Shown: positions 9,204 through 17,149, numbered from the stretch's first letter. The stretch: 64,000 bases of DNA from an uncultured Sphingomonas sp. (GCF_902806265.1 NZ_CADCVZ010000030.1:1-64000), one strand, 5' to 3'. A program made the numbers and translations. The notes: generated from the sequence alone by a model not told the origin.

Positions 9204-9446
9204 CTAGGCGTGGGCGACGAGGAACTTGCCAAGGTCGTCCGAGCCACCGATCCGCTTGCCGTCGACCCAGACGAGCGGGGTGGTGCTGACGCCATGCTCT
9301 TCCTTGAAGGCCTCGACCTCCTCGCGGCTGCCGAGGATGTGCTCCTCGACCTCGAAGCCGGCGTCGTCGAGCATGTCCTTGGCGCGGCGGCCAAACGGGC
9401 ATTCGTGGTCGGGCAGGACCATGCGGTAGAGGGTGGCTTGGGGCAT
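9204..9446 (-). CDS. Glutaredoxin-like protein with CPFG motif
   Basis: An 80-residue single-domain protein with the glutaredoxin fold: the redox motif CPFG replaces the dithiol CPYC, TTPLVWVDGKRIGGSDDL supplies the cis-Pro and glutathione-binding segment. With one cysteine it can only act by a monothiol route or as a glutathione-binding protein. Unlike CGFS-type Grx4 proteins it lacks that motif, so an Fe-S role is not indicated. AAGGAGAC precedes the start. Confidence 0.85.
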   Translation of the reverse strand: MPQATLYRMVLPDHECPFGRRAKDMLDDAGFEVEEHILGSREEVEAFKEEHGVSTTPLVWVDGKRIGGSDDLGKFLVAHA

Positions 9447-9548
9447 CGGTCAGTCTCCTTGCGCTTCACTGAGTCAGCGCACCGGAAAGGGGCCGGTTCC
9501 GCAGCTGCCAAGTGACAGGGCGGCGGCCAAGGATTAACGGCCGAGCGC

Positions 9549-10568
9549 ATGAGCTACATCGAGCCGCAGCCCAGCCCGTTCGCCGACCCACGCTTCGGCT
9601 TCATCGTCGGGGCGCCGCGCAGCGGGACCACCTCGCTCGCGCGCTGGCTGCGGACCCACCCGGACGTCTGCTTCTCCTCTACCAAGGAGCCGCACTGGTT
9701 CGCGCAACACGACCTCCGCGAATTGGAAGAAGCGGCGCTCAAGCAGCGGGTGGAGCATGAGTACATCGGCCGCTTCTTCGCCGAATGCCGGCCGGGCGAT
9801 TTCCGGGCGGAAGGCTCGGTCACCTATCTTTATGCCGCCGAGCAGGTGGCGGTGACGCTGAAGCTCTGGCCGCAAGCGCGTTTCGTCATCTGCGTCCGCG
9901 ATCCGCTCCAGATGATCCCGTCCCTGCACCAGCGGCTGCTCTACCTTGGCGACGAGACGGTGGCGGACTTCGCCGAGGCTTGGGCGTTGCGGCACCGGCG
10001 GGCCCGGGGCGAGGCGATCCCGCGCAGCTGCATCGAGCCCAGGTGGCTGCGCTACGACGAGGGCGGACGGCTTGGCACTCACCTCGAGCAGCTTCTCTCC
10101 GCGGTCGGGCGGGAGCGGTGCCATGTGGTGGTATTCGACGACCTGGTGAGCGACCCGGCGGGCGAGTACGCCAAGGTGCTGCGTTTCCTCGGGCTTCCGC
10201 ATGACGGCCGCACCGACTTCTCCGCTGCGCGCTCGGGCCAGGCGTTTCGGATCGGCTGGCTGCAACGGCTGCTCAAGCGCCCGCCCGTGCTCACCCGCCG
10301 GATGCTGGCGGGAAGCGCGATGCGCGAGCATTTGAAGGCTCCCGACGAGGGTGCAGGTGCGGCGAAGGCGAAGGGCGAGAAGCGGCCGGGCCTGGTCATG
10401 CGCGCCCGCAAGCGCCTCCTCCGCTGGAACCGCATGCCCGCGCGCAAAACGAGCGTGCCGCCGGAGATCGTCGCGGAGTTCCAGCAGCTCTATGCGGGCG
10501 AGGTCGAGAAGCTGGAGCGGCTCACCGGGCGCGACCTGAGCCACTGGCTTGGGCGGAGGCAGCGCTAG
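9549..10568 (+). CDS. Sulfotransferase-family protein (PAPS-type P-loop)
   Basis: A 339-residue soluble protein. GAPRSGTTSLARWLRTHP at residues 21-38 is the 5'-phosphosulfate loop and ICVRDPLQMIPS is the 3'-phosphate motif of PAPS-dependent sulfotransferases; VVVFDDLVSDPAGEYAKVLRFLGL is the usual C-terminal helix pair. The acceptor (glycan, lipid or small molecule) cannot be deduced. A basic, Ala/Lys-rich linker around residues 265-300 is unusual. No polysaccharide genes are nearby. The stop overlaps the convergent DUF1697 gene by four bases. Confidence 0.85.
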   Translation: MSYIEPQPSPFADPRFGFIVGAPRSGTTSLARWLRTHPDVCFSSTKEPHWFAQHDLRELEEAALKQRVEHEYIGRFFAECRPGDFRAEGSVTYLYAAEQVAVTLKLWPQARFVICVRDPLQMIPSLHQRLLYLGDETVADFAEAWALRHRRARGEAIPRSCIEPRWLRYDEGGRLGTHLEQLLSAVGRERCHVVVFDDLVSDPAGEYAKVLRFLGLPHDGRTDFSAARSGQAFRIGWLQRLLKRPPVLTRRMLAGSAMREHLKAPDEGAGAAKAKGEKRPGLVMRARKRLLRWNRMPARKTSVPPEIVAEFQQLYAGEVEKLERLTGRDLSHWLGRRQR

Positions 10569-11065
10569 GAGGAGGCAAGTTCCGCGAGCTTCGCCACCGT
10601 GTTCATGTTGCGCGCCGTGCCCGCGCTCGCCGCGGGGATGACCAGGCGGCTTCGGCCCATGCCCTCGGGATAGTGGACGTAGATCTCGCGGGGGCCCAGC
10701 GCGATTTCTTCGACAGTGCGGTGCTTGGGGTTGGTGAGGGTGTCGCGCGGCGGGGCGTTGTCGAGGAAGGTGGCGTAGACGCGGTTGCCGGGGGCCTCTG
10801 CGAAGGGGTTGGCGGCGGCGACGGCGGCCAGCTCTTCGGGGGTGCGGAGGGTGAGGGTTACGGGCTTGCCCGTGTGCTCGGTCAGGCGGGTTTCGAGTAG
10901 GCGCTTGACCTCGGCGTCGGGATGGTCGCCGTCGAACAGGAGGTTGCCGCTGGCGATGTAGGTGCGTGGGTTGGCGAGGCCGAGCTCGGCGGCGATGCGG
11001 CGCAGCTCGCTCATCTGGAGGGTAATGCCGGCGTTGATCGCGCGGAGGAGGGCGACGCGGGTCAT
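10565..11065 (-). CDS. DUF1697 domain-containing protein
   Basis: A 166-residue cytosolic protein. The opening VALLRAINAG, the TYIASGNLLFDG strand and the final ASAGTARNMNTVAKLAEL helix are the recurrent blocks of DUF1697. Full family length. Function is not established. It is separated from the upstream DUF5872 gene by only 19 bases and runs in the same direction, so the two are probably co-transcribed. Confidence 0.92.
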   Translation of the reverse strand: MTRVALLRAINAGITLQMSELRRIAAELGLANPRTYIASGNLLFDGDHPDAEVKRLLETRLTEHTGKPVTLTLRTPEELAAVAAANPFAEAPGNRVYATFLDNAPPRDTLTNPKHRTVEEIALGPREIYVHYPEGMGRSRLVIPAASAGTARNMNTVAKLAELASS

Positions 11066-11084
11066 GGGCGGCGGCGGTCGGCGA

Positions 11085-11576
11085 TCAGCGCAGCGCCGCT
11101 TCCAGTTGCGCCTTGGTCATCGTCGAGCGGCCCTTGATGCCTTGCTTGCGCGCCTGTTCCATGAGGTCGGCCTTGGTGCCGCCGCCGCGGGCGCGCGCGA
11201 CCTTCGTCGCGACGTCGGCGGGCTGGGCGGAGAACTGCTTGCCCTTACGCGTATCCGCACGCTTCTTGGCGGTGGTGCGCTTGTATTCCTCGTCGCTGAG
11301 CGCCTCGCGGGCGGCCTTGGGGAGGTAGCGCTCGCCGGTCTCGCCGCTTTCCTTGCCCGACTTGGTGCCCCACTCCTCCTTGGTCCACTCGATAAGGTGG
11401 TTGTGAGGATCCTTCGCGCCGCGGTAGCCCCCGCCGGCCTTTTTGTACTCGGCCACGGCGAGCTGCGCCTTGCGCGCGGACCACTCCCCGGAATCGCCGC
11501 CCTTGTCGCCGGCGGTCACCCGCTGCTTGATCTCTTCCCAAAGCTTAGGGTCGGTCTTTTCGGCCGTCTCGGACAT
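11085..11576 (-). CDS. DUF5872 domain-containing protein with SAP-like C-terminus
   Basis: A 163-residue, strongly charged protein. The N-terminal half (KLWEEIKQRV, GEWSARKAQLAVAEYKKAGGGY, IEWTKEEWGTKSG) matches the DUF5872 pattern; the C-terminal 35 residues (TKADLMEQARKQGIKGRSTMTKAQLEAAL) resemble a SAP/Rho-N-like nucleic-acid-binding helix pair. Function is unknown; DNA or RNA binding is an inference from charge and the C-terminal motif. Confidence 0.85.
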   Translation of the reverse strand: MSETAEKTDPKLWEEIKQRVTAGDKGGDSGEWSARKAQLAVAEYKKAGGGYRGAKDPHNHLIEWTKEEWGTKSGKESGETGERYLPKAAREALSDEEYKRTTAKKRADTRKGKQFSAQPADVATKVARARGGGTKADLMEQARKQGIKGRSTMTKAQLEAALR

Positions 11577-11617
11577 GGGAGCGTAACCGGCTCGACCTCA
11601 TGCTGTTCCCCGGAACC

Positions 11618-11640
11618 GTCATGGGAGTGAATCCCATGAC
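11618..11640. repeat. Perfect 9-bp stem hairpin
   Basis: GTCATGGGA and TCCCATGAC pair exactly around a GTGAA loop, 40 bases upstream of the DUF5872 gene. There is no T-run on either side, so it is not a standard intrinsic terminator; it may mark a regulatory site or the end of the helicase transcript. Confidence 0.6.
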
Positions 11641-11705
11641 GTCGGACCTGTCGAGCTAGGCTCGCAGGCCGGCCGGCTTTTCGCCCTCTCTTCGACATAA
11701 GCTCA

Positions 11706-11723
11706 CGTTTGCTTTCGCAAACG
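11706..11723. repeat. Hairpin downstream of the helicase gene
   Basis: CGTTTGC and GCAAACG flank a TTTC loop, 20 bases after the helicase stop codon. The flanks (TTCGACATAAGCT before and TCCCTTATGCTCG after) are also partly complementary through ATAAG/CTTAT, extending the structure. This resembles short extragenic palindromes common in sphingomonads. Confidence 0.55.
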
Positions 11724-11742
11724 CTCCCTTATGCTCGCGGGG

Positions 11743-14166
11743 TCAGCCGGGGCTTACAAAGGAATCGAGGACGCGCTTTCGTCCAGCATGCTCGAAATCG
11801 ATCTCGAGCTTGTTGCCTTCCATCTGCGCGATGGTGCCGTAGCCGAACTTGCCGTGGAACACGCGCTGGCCTAGCGCCAGGTCGGTGCGGCCGCGATTGC
11901 CGAGGGAGACGGCGGGAGCCCGGGCCTCGGCAGGTGGGGTGCGGTAGAGGTCCATACCGCCTCTCACCCTGCCCTCTCCCTCGCGCGGAGAGGGGCTGCT
12001 CGAGGCGGCCGCGCGCTGGTAGCCGGGGCCGCGGGTGGTGGCGCGGTGGGTGGCGCCGTAGGCGAGGTGGGCGAAGGGGTCCTCGCGCTCGCTCCACTGG
12101 GCGCGCCACAGGGACTCGCCGCCGGTCATGGTGGTCTCGCTCTCGATATGCTCGTCCGGCAGCTCGGCCACGAAGCGGCTGGGAATGGAACTGGTCCACT
12201 GGCCATAGATGCGGCGGTTGGCGGCATGAAGGATCGTGGCGCGCTTCCGGGCGCGGGTGATGGCGACGTAGGCGAGGCGGCGTTCCTCCTCCAGGCTGGC
12301 GAGGCCGCCTTCGTCGAGCGCGCGCTGCGAGGGGAACACGCCTTCCTCCCAGCCGGCCAGGTAGACGATCGGGAACTCCAGGCCTTTGGCGGCGTGGATC
12401 GTCATGACCGTGACCTTCTCGCCCGAGCGGTTGGCGTCGTTGTCCATAACCAGGCTGACGTGCTCGAGAAAGGCGGAGAGGTTCTCATATTCTTCCATCG
12501 CGCGGGCGAGTTCGGCGAGGTTCTCGAGGCGGCCGGCGGACTCGGCGCTGCGCTCGGCCTGGAGGGCGGCGGTGTAGCCAGATTCTTCAAGGATTAAGCG
12601 GGCGAGCTCGGCGTGGGGGGCGGTGCGCTGGCCCTTCGTGAACTCCTCCGCGGCGGCGAAGACCCCTCCGTTACCGCTCCGCGGCGCCACCTCGCTCGGG
12701 GGGGAGGCGCTGGTCTGGTGCATCTCGCGCCAGCGGGCGAAGTCGCCGACGAAGCGGCCGAGGCTTCGGCGCGCCTGCGGGGTGAGCTCGTCGCTGCCGA
12801 GCATCTCCGCGGCGGACAACAGCAGGGGGAGGCGGGCGGCGCGGGCATGGCGGTGGATGGCGGCGACGGCCTTGTCGCCGAGGCCGCGCTTGGGCGTGTT
12901 GACGATGCGCTCGAAGGCGAGGTCGTCGGCGGGTGACTGGACCAGGCGGAGGTAGGCGAGGGCGTCGCGAATCTCGGCCCGCTCGTAGAAGCGAAAGCCG
13001 CCGACGATCTGGTAGGGGAGGCCGACGGCGATGAACCGCTCTTCGAATTCGCGGGTCTGGAACTGAGCGCGGACCAGGATGGCGACGTCGTTGAGGGAGC
13101 CGCCGCTGCGTTGATGGGCTTCGGCCTCATCGCCGACGCGGCGGGCTTCCTCCGGGCCGTCCCACACGCCGACCACCTGGACCTTGTCGCCGGCGTCGAC
13201 CTCGGTCCACAGCGTCTTGCCGAGGCGGCCCGAGTTGTTGGCGATGAGGCCGGAAGCCGCGCCGAGGATGTGCGGGGTGGAGCGGTAGTTCTGCTCGAGG
13301 CGGATAACGGCGGCGCCGGGGAAGTCGCGCTCGAAGCGGAGGATGTTGCCAACCTCCGCGCCGCGCCAAGAGTAGATCGACTGGTCGTCGTCGCCGACGC
13401 AGCATAGGTTCCGACGCGGCTCGGCGAGCAGCTTCAGCCACTCATACTGGACCGCGTTGGTGTCCTGATATTCGTCGACCAGCAGGTAGCGGAAGCGCTC
13501 GCGATACTGGCCGAGCACCTCGGGCTGCGTGCGAAGAATCGTCAGCATGTGCAGCAGCAGGTCGCCGAAATCGCAGGCGTTGAGCGTGCGGAGGCGATCT
13601 TGATACTGGGCGTAGAGCTCGCCGCCGCGGCCGTTGGCGAAGGCCTCGCTCTCGCCGGCGTCCACGTCCTGCGGGTTCCAGCCCTTGTTCTTCCAACGGT
13701 CGATGCAGCCGGCGAGCTGGCGCGCGGGCCAGCGCTTCTCATCGAGGTCGGCGGCGGCGATCAGCTGCTTGAGTACGCGCAGCTGGTCGTCGGTGTCGAG
13801 GATCGTGAAGTTGCTCTGCAGGCCCGCGAGCTCGGCATGGATGCGGAGCATTTTGGCGGCGACCGAGTGAAAGGTGCCGAGCCAAGGCATGCCTTCGACC
13901 GCGCCGCCGGTGATGTCGGCGATCCGCTCCTTCATCTCGCGCGCGGCTCGGTTGGTGAAGGTGACCGCGAGTATCTGCGACGGCCAGGCGCGGCGGGTGG
14001 CGAGCAGGTGGGCGAGGCGGGCGGTCAGCGCGGCGGTCTTGCCTGTGCCCGCGCCGGCCAGCATCAGCACCGGGCCTTCGGTGGTGAGCACCGCTGCGCG
14101 CTGGGGGCCGTTCAGGCCCTGGAGGTACGCGGGCTCAGGCTGGGGGAGGACGGCGGCGTCGGACAC
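11743..14166 (-). CDS. uvrD: ATP-dependent DNA helicase UvrD/PcrA (SF1A)
   Basis: An 807-residue 3'-5' helicase used in nucleotide excision and mismatch repair. Motif I GAGTGKT is at residues 38-44; LLVDEYQDTN (motif II), GDDDQSIYSWRGA (motif III), LEQNYRSTPHI (motif IV), TIHAAKGLEF (motif V) and ERRLAYVAITRAR (motif VI) follow in order. Two stretches are foreign to the family: residues about 487-503 (SPPSEVAPRSGNGG) and about 724-738 (SPSPREGEGRVRGG); both are translated palindromic intergenic-type elements inserted in frame. The C-terminal GQRVFHGKFGYGTI segment is the usual Tudor-like RNAP-binding module. Gene stands alone. Confidence 0.95.
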   Translation of the reverse strand: MSDAAVLPQPEPAYLQGLNGPQRAAVLTTEGPVLMLAGAGTGKTAALTARLAHLLATRRAWPSQILAVTFTNRAAREMKERIADITGGAVEGMPWLGTFHSVAAKMLRIHAELAGLQSNFTILDTDDQLRVLKQLIAAADLDEKRWPARQLAGCIDRWKNKGWNPQDVDAGESEAFANGRGGELYAQYQDRLRTLNACDFGDLLLHMLTILRTQPEVLGQYRERFRYLLVDEYQDTNAVQYEWLKLLAEPRRNLCCVGDDDQSIYSWRGAEVGNILRFERDFPGAAVIRLEQNYRSTPHILGAASGLIANNSGRLGKTLWTEVDAGDKVQVVGVWDGPEEARRVGDEAEAHQRSGGSLNDVAILVRAQFQTREFEERFIAVGLPYQIVGGFRFYERAEIRDALAYLRLVQSPADDLAFERIVNTPKRGLGDKAVAAIHRHARAARLPLLLSAAEMLGSDELTPQARRSLGRFVGDFARWREMHQTSASPPSEVAPRSGNGGVFAAAEEFTKGQRTAPHAELARLILEESGYTAALQAERSAESAGRLENLAELARAMEEYENLSAFLEHVSLVMDNDANRSGEKVTVMTIHAAKGLEFPIVYLAGWEEGVFPSQRALDEGGLASLEEERRLAYVAITRARKRATILHAANRRIYGQWTSSIPSRFVAELPDEHIESETTMTGGESLWRAQWSEREDPFAHLAYGATHRATTRGPGYQRAAASSSPSPREGEGRVRGGMDLYRTPPAEARAPAVSLGNRGRTDLALGQRVFHGKFGYGTIAQMEGNKLEIDFEHAGRKRVLDSFVSPG
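11957..12000. repeat. Palindromic element inside the helicase gene (copy A)
   Basis: CCCTCTCC and GGAGAGGG pair around CTCGCGC at the centre. On the coding (minus) strand it reads as Ser-Pro-Ser-Pro-Arg-Glu-Gly-Glu-Gly-Arg-Val-Arg-Gly-Gly, the familiar translation of a short palindromic repeat normally found between genes. It sits in the variable linker before the C-terminal module of the helicase. Confidence 0.7.
12660..12708. repeat. Palindromic element inside the helicase gene (copy B)
   Basis: The segment has inverted ends (CCTCCG/CGGGGG-type) and a GC palindrome CCGCGGCGCC at the centre; on the coding strand it reads SPPSEVAPRSGNGG. It is a different element from copy A, inserted in frame into the helicase between motif IV and motif V regions. 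Confidence 0.65.
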
Positions 14167-14953
14167 CGGGGTGAGTTAGGCTGGGTGGAACGGAACGGCA
14201 ACAGCGATGCTGTGCGCTATAAGCGAACGGTTGCACCCGAAATCCCCGCTTTCCACAGGCATGGCGCAGCCGAATCCGCTTTGTGCGACTCGATGATCGC
14301 GGCATTCTCGTCAGGTGATCGGGGGCCAGCGGCCCGGTTCGGATAGCGCCGAAAGGCGAGTTCCGCCACGGGCCAGACCTTCGATCATCGCCGGCCAGCG
14401 ACCGGATCCGATCGGTTCAAGCACGCGTTCCCAGGACGCGACTTGGCCGCCAGGTGAAGGACGGGAAGCCGGCAAGAGGCGCCGGAAGAGATGATCTTCT
14501 CTCGCGAAGGCAGCGCAGGACGGCCTCCGGGCAAGTCGGCGGGCTGAGGCGAGCGATCATCCCAAGAAGGGCCGCGCGACGAGAAGCGGTGGTTCGGAAC
14601 GCAAGAACCGAACCCGGTCCGACGGTCGGCGAAGCGGAAGGTGCCGAAAGGCGCATGTCTGCAGCCGGTAGCAGGACAGCCCGAATGACGGAGCCCTCGC
14701 GAGAGAGCACCGGAGCTAAGGCAGAGCCGGATGAGCCCTTGCTTCCCTTACGGGGAGCGACGGGCGAGATGCCGGGGAAGGCTCCCGACGAGGGAGCGCG
14801 GCTTGGATGAAGCGCGACGCCTGAGCTGGTGCGCCAGGATCCTGGATGGCTCCTTCGCGAGTTGTCCAGGGACCACCGGCAGATCCAACGCTCGGCGCAG
14901 TGGGGGCTGGTAGCGATGCCGGCCCCCATTTCGCGCGACGCGCAGAGGGACGG
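14167..14953 (+). ncRNA. Gene-free block with a candidate structured RNA (about 14424-14800)
   Basis: This 787-base stretch holds no convincing protein gene. Its middle is packed with short perfect hairpins whose loops are A-rich when read on the plus strand: CGCGT/ACGCG (14424-14440), ACTTGG/CCAGGT (14441-14455, immediately adjacent), CCGGC/GCCGG (14469-14485), AGAGA/TCTCT (14487-14502), CCC-AAGAA-GGG (14561-14571), GGTTCGG/CCGAACC (14591-14614), GTGCC-GAAA-GGCGC (14641-14654) and GCTCCC/GGGAGC (14781-14797). A GNRA-type GAAA loop and side-by-side helices suggest a folded RNA of some 400 bases. I do not recognise the family; RNase P RNA, 4.5S and 6S signatures are absent. The first 150 bases presumably hold the helicase promoter. 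Confidence 0.4.
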
Positions 14954-15829
14954 CTACTCGCCCCGGCCAAGGCGGCGCAGCGCTACCTTCTTGCCGACGA
15001 TCTCGACTGCCAGCATCAGCGACCGATGCATCTCGGCACCTTCGCGGAAGTCGGGCGGGGCGAGGTTCTCGACCCGGGCGGCGTCGAACATGTGCGCGCC
15101 GGCCTGCCACGGCTCGCCATGCTGCGAGGCATTCACCGCGATCGCGATTCCGCCATTGTCGTGAAGCAGGTTGAAGGCATCGAGGTCGCTTGCGCCGTCG
15201 CCGACGTAAATCATCTGGTCGAGCGGTACGTGCCATTCGGCGGCGGGCTTGTCGCGATGGACGTCCTGCGGCTCGTTGGCGCCGGCGATGTCGAGGCCCT
15301 TGGCGAGCGCGAGGAGATAGCGCGCCTTTTCCGAATGGATGAGGGTGCGCTTAACGGCCAGGAAGCGGTCGCTTTCGCCGAAGTGCATGGACGAACCCCA
15401 GACCCCGTCCAGATGGTCGGCCACCGAAGTGGCGCAGATGATGTCCACGAAACCGGAGGACACGACGTGGAGTTCGACCTCCGCGCCGCCGCTGGCTTCA
15501 GCGGCCTGCTCCCGAAGCTGCGGCAAGGCTTCGAGCACGCCAGGGTAGGGATCGAGCGAACGGCCGACCTCCTGTAGCAAGGGCTTGGTGACGGCGATGC
15601 CCTGATCGTCGGCCATGCGGGCCACCAGCCAGCCCTTGGCCAGGATCTCGTCCCAGCCGTCCTCGACCAGCGGCATCAGCTGGTCCTTGCGCCAGCGCTG
15701 ATTGTCCTCGACGCCCAGCCGCTTCAGCAGCGCTTCGAACGTGCCTTCGGACAGGGTCCGGTCGAAGTCGAAGCATAGCGCGATCCGGTCGATCGACCCG
15801 CGCGTCGCGCCGCCGCTGCTCTGTTCCAT
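14954..15829 (-). CDS. HAD-superfamily phosphatase (phosphoserine-phosphatase-like)
   Basis: A 291-residue cytosolic protein. Motif I FDFDRT carries the nucleophile (D21, D23), VSSG is motif II, the Lys of motif III lies in the middle segment and YVGDGASD is motif IV. A helical cap is inserted after motif I, as in the SerB/HAD-IB branch. GGAGGT precedes the start at ideal spacing. Substrate is not predictable from sequence. It lies between the hairpin-rich block and a decayed porin gene. Confidence 0.85.
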   Translation of the reverse strand: MEQSSGGATRGSIDRIALCFDFDRTLSEGTFEALLKRLGVEDNQRWRKDQLMPLVEDGWDEILAKGWLVARMADDQGIAVTKPLLQEVGRSLDPYPGVLEALPQLREQAAEASGGAEVELHVVSSGFVDIICATSVADHLDGVWGSSMHFGESDRFLAVKRTLIHSEKARYLLALAKGLDIAGANEPQDVHRDKPAAEWHVPLDQMIYVGDGASDLDAFNLLHDNGGIAIAVNASQHGEPWQAGAHMFDAARVENLAPPDFREGAEMHRSLMLAVEIVGKKVALRRLGRGE

Positions 15830-15876
15830 GCCGTACCTCCAGGGAGCGAAGCGCAGCGGAGGGTGGCGAGTTCCCC

Positions 15877-16134
15877 TTAGAAGCTTCGGCCGGCGAACAG
15901 GGCCAGGCCCGCTCGTCCGAGCCTGCCCGCATCGGCGCGGGCCGTATCGACGTAGCTCGCGCCAAGCGCGAAGCCGGCGATCTCGCCCGACAGGCCCAGC
16001 GACCAGTCGCGCTTGCGATCGCCGAACGCGCCGTCCTCAATCCCCAAGGCGCCAGACAGTGTCAGTGGCGTGCAAGGCAGCGGCAGGCTGACGTCGAGCG
16101 CGGCGTAGCGATTGCTGCGGCCGTCGAGATTGCC
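15877..16134 (-). pseudogene. C-terminal remnant of a TorF-type putative porin
   Basis: The frame encodes about 85 residues resembling the last third of TorF-family outer-membrane barrels: alternating strands (AALDVSLPLPCTPLTLSGALG, DWSLGLSGEIAGFALGASYVD) and a terminal aromatic, LALFAGRSF. Upstream of about 16134 the similarity stops, the sequence is intergenic-like and a terminator for the upstream gene intervenes. No signal peptide or start codon with a ribosome site exists, so the gene has lost its 5' two thirds. The rest of 15830-16243 contains only this remnant and the terminator. Confidence 0.6.
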
Positions 16135-16189
16135 TTGCGCGGGGAACCGGCCGTCGGACGGGCCAATGCCGGGCGGATCTGCGACAAGG

Positions 16190-16221
16190 AAAGGGCGGCA
16201 GGATCGCTCCCGCCGCCCTTT
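16190..16221 (-). terminator. Intrinsic terminator after the DUF3597 gene
   Basis: A perfect 10-bp stem (AAAGGGCGGC / GCCGCCCTTT) with a 12-base loop lies 23 bases past the DUF3597 stop codon; the minus strand continues TTTCCTTG, a short T-rich tail. Confidence 0.8.
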
Positions 16222-16243
16222 CTCGACCGGCTTGCCGACAAGC

Positions 16244-16696
16244 TTAGTCGAGCATGCTGGCCGGCACCTTGCCGCCATGCTGCGCGAGCTGCTTCATCGT
16301 GGCCTTGTGCAGCCAGATGTTCATCTCGGCCGAGCCGTTGCGCTCGCCGGTGTAGCCGAGCTCCTGCGCGAGTTCCTTGCGGTTCTCGAGGCTGGAGTCG
16401 ATGCCGAGCAGCTTCATCAGGTCGACGATCGACGTCTTGTAGTTGAGGTCCGGATTGCCCTTCGCTTGCGCGATCTGGCTCAGCACCTGCTCGACGTCGA
16501 CCTGCTGCTGCTGCCCCTGCGGCTGGGCGGTTGCCGTACCGCCCTGCTGAAATTGCGGCTGGGCCTGTTGCTGCTGCTGCTGTCCCTGCTGCAGCGGCGG
16601 GCCGCCCGCCATCCCTGCCGGGATGGTCGGGCGGTTGCCGGGACCCGGGTCCTTGTGCCCGAAGATGGCGCCCTTGATCTTGTCGAAGATGCCCAT
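16244..16696 (-). CDS. DUF3597 domain-containing protein
   Basis: A 150-residue protein. MGIFDKIKGAIFG opens the family, a Gln-rich low-complexity linker (about residues 36-65) follows, and the C-terminal VDLMKLLGIDSSLENRKELAQELG plus NIWLHKATMKQLAQHGGKVP blocks are the DUF3597 core, which resembles a small helical LysM-associated domain. Function unknown. It follows the PA2169-type gene after three bases, so the two are co-transcribed, perhaps as stress genes. Confidence 0.9.
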   Translation of the reverse strand: MGIFDKIKGAIFGHKDPGPGNRPTIPAGMAGGPPLQQGQQQQQQAQPQFQQGGTATAQPQGQQQQVDVEQVLSQIAQAKGNPDLNYKTSIVDLMKLLGIDSSLENRKELAQELGYTGERNGSAEMNIWLHKATMKQLAQHGGKVPASMLD

Positions 16697-16699
16697 GGG

Positions 16700-17149
16700 T
16701 TAGGCCTCCAGCCCGTGCTTGAGATCGCGCACGCGGTCGTGGCCCTGGCGGACCGACTGGTAGGCGCGCTCGATCACCGAACGGCTTTCCGTCGGCAGGT
16801 CCGAGCCGCTCAGTGCGGTTTCGAACTTCTCCTTGAGATAGTCCTCGCCGCGCTCGACCTCGTTGATGATCGACTTGTCGTCGCGGCCGGTGATCGCGGA
16901 TTTGAGATCCAGGAAGCGCTGGTGGGTGGCGCCCAGGAAGCTGCCGTCGTCTGGCGGGTTGCCGCCCAGCCGGCGAACCTCGGCGCGGAGGTCCTCGGCG
17001 ACCTTGCTGCGCTCGTCGGCCATCTGGCGGAACAGCTGCTGGAACTGACTGCCTTCCGCGTTCTGCGCGGCGTCGCGATAGCCGTTGATGCTGTCGATCA
17101 GGGTGGTGGTGAGGGTTTCCAGTGTACCTACGCCCGCAGTGTCTGCCAT
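16700..17149 (-). CDS. PA2169-family four-helix-bundle protein
   Basis: A 149-residue, ferritin-like four-helix protein (DUF2383/PA2169 family). The helices LETLTTTLIDSINGYRDAA, FQQLFRQMADERSKVAEDLRAEV, the GGNPPDDGSFLGATHQRFLDLK connector and VERGEDYLKEKFETAL match the family in order. Members are often induced under envelope or starvation stress, but no biochemical role is settled. First gene of a pair with DUF3597; AAGGAGAACAGCC precedes the ATG. Confidence 0.9.
   Translation of the reverse strand: MADTAGVGTLETLTTTLIDSINGYRDAAQNAEGSQFQQLFRQMADERSKVAEDLRAEVRRLGGNPPDDGSFLGATHQRFLDLKSAITGRDDKSIINEVERGEDYLKEKFETALSGSDLPTESRSVIERAYQSVRQGHDRVRDLKHGLEA

Noticed and set aside
14424-14800. RNase P RNA as identity of the hairpin block
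   Set aside because: The conserved GAGGAAAGTCC-type core and its partner are not found on either strand.
14417-14929. Open reading frame of 170 codons on the minus strand in the gene-free block
   Set aside because: The protein is Ser/Arg/Pro-rich with no conserved motif, no ribosome site, and overlaps the hairpin-rich segment whose structure explains the lack of stops.
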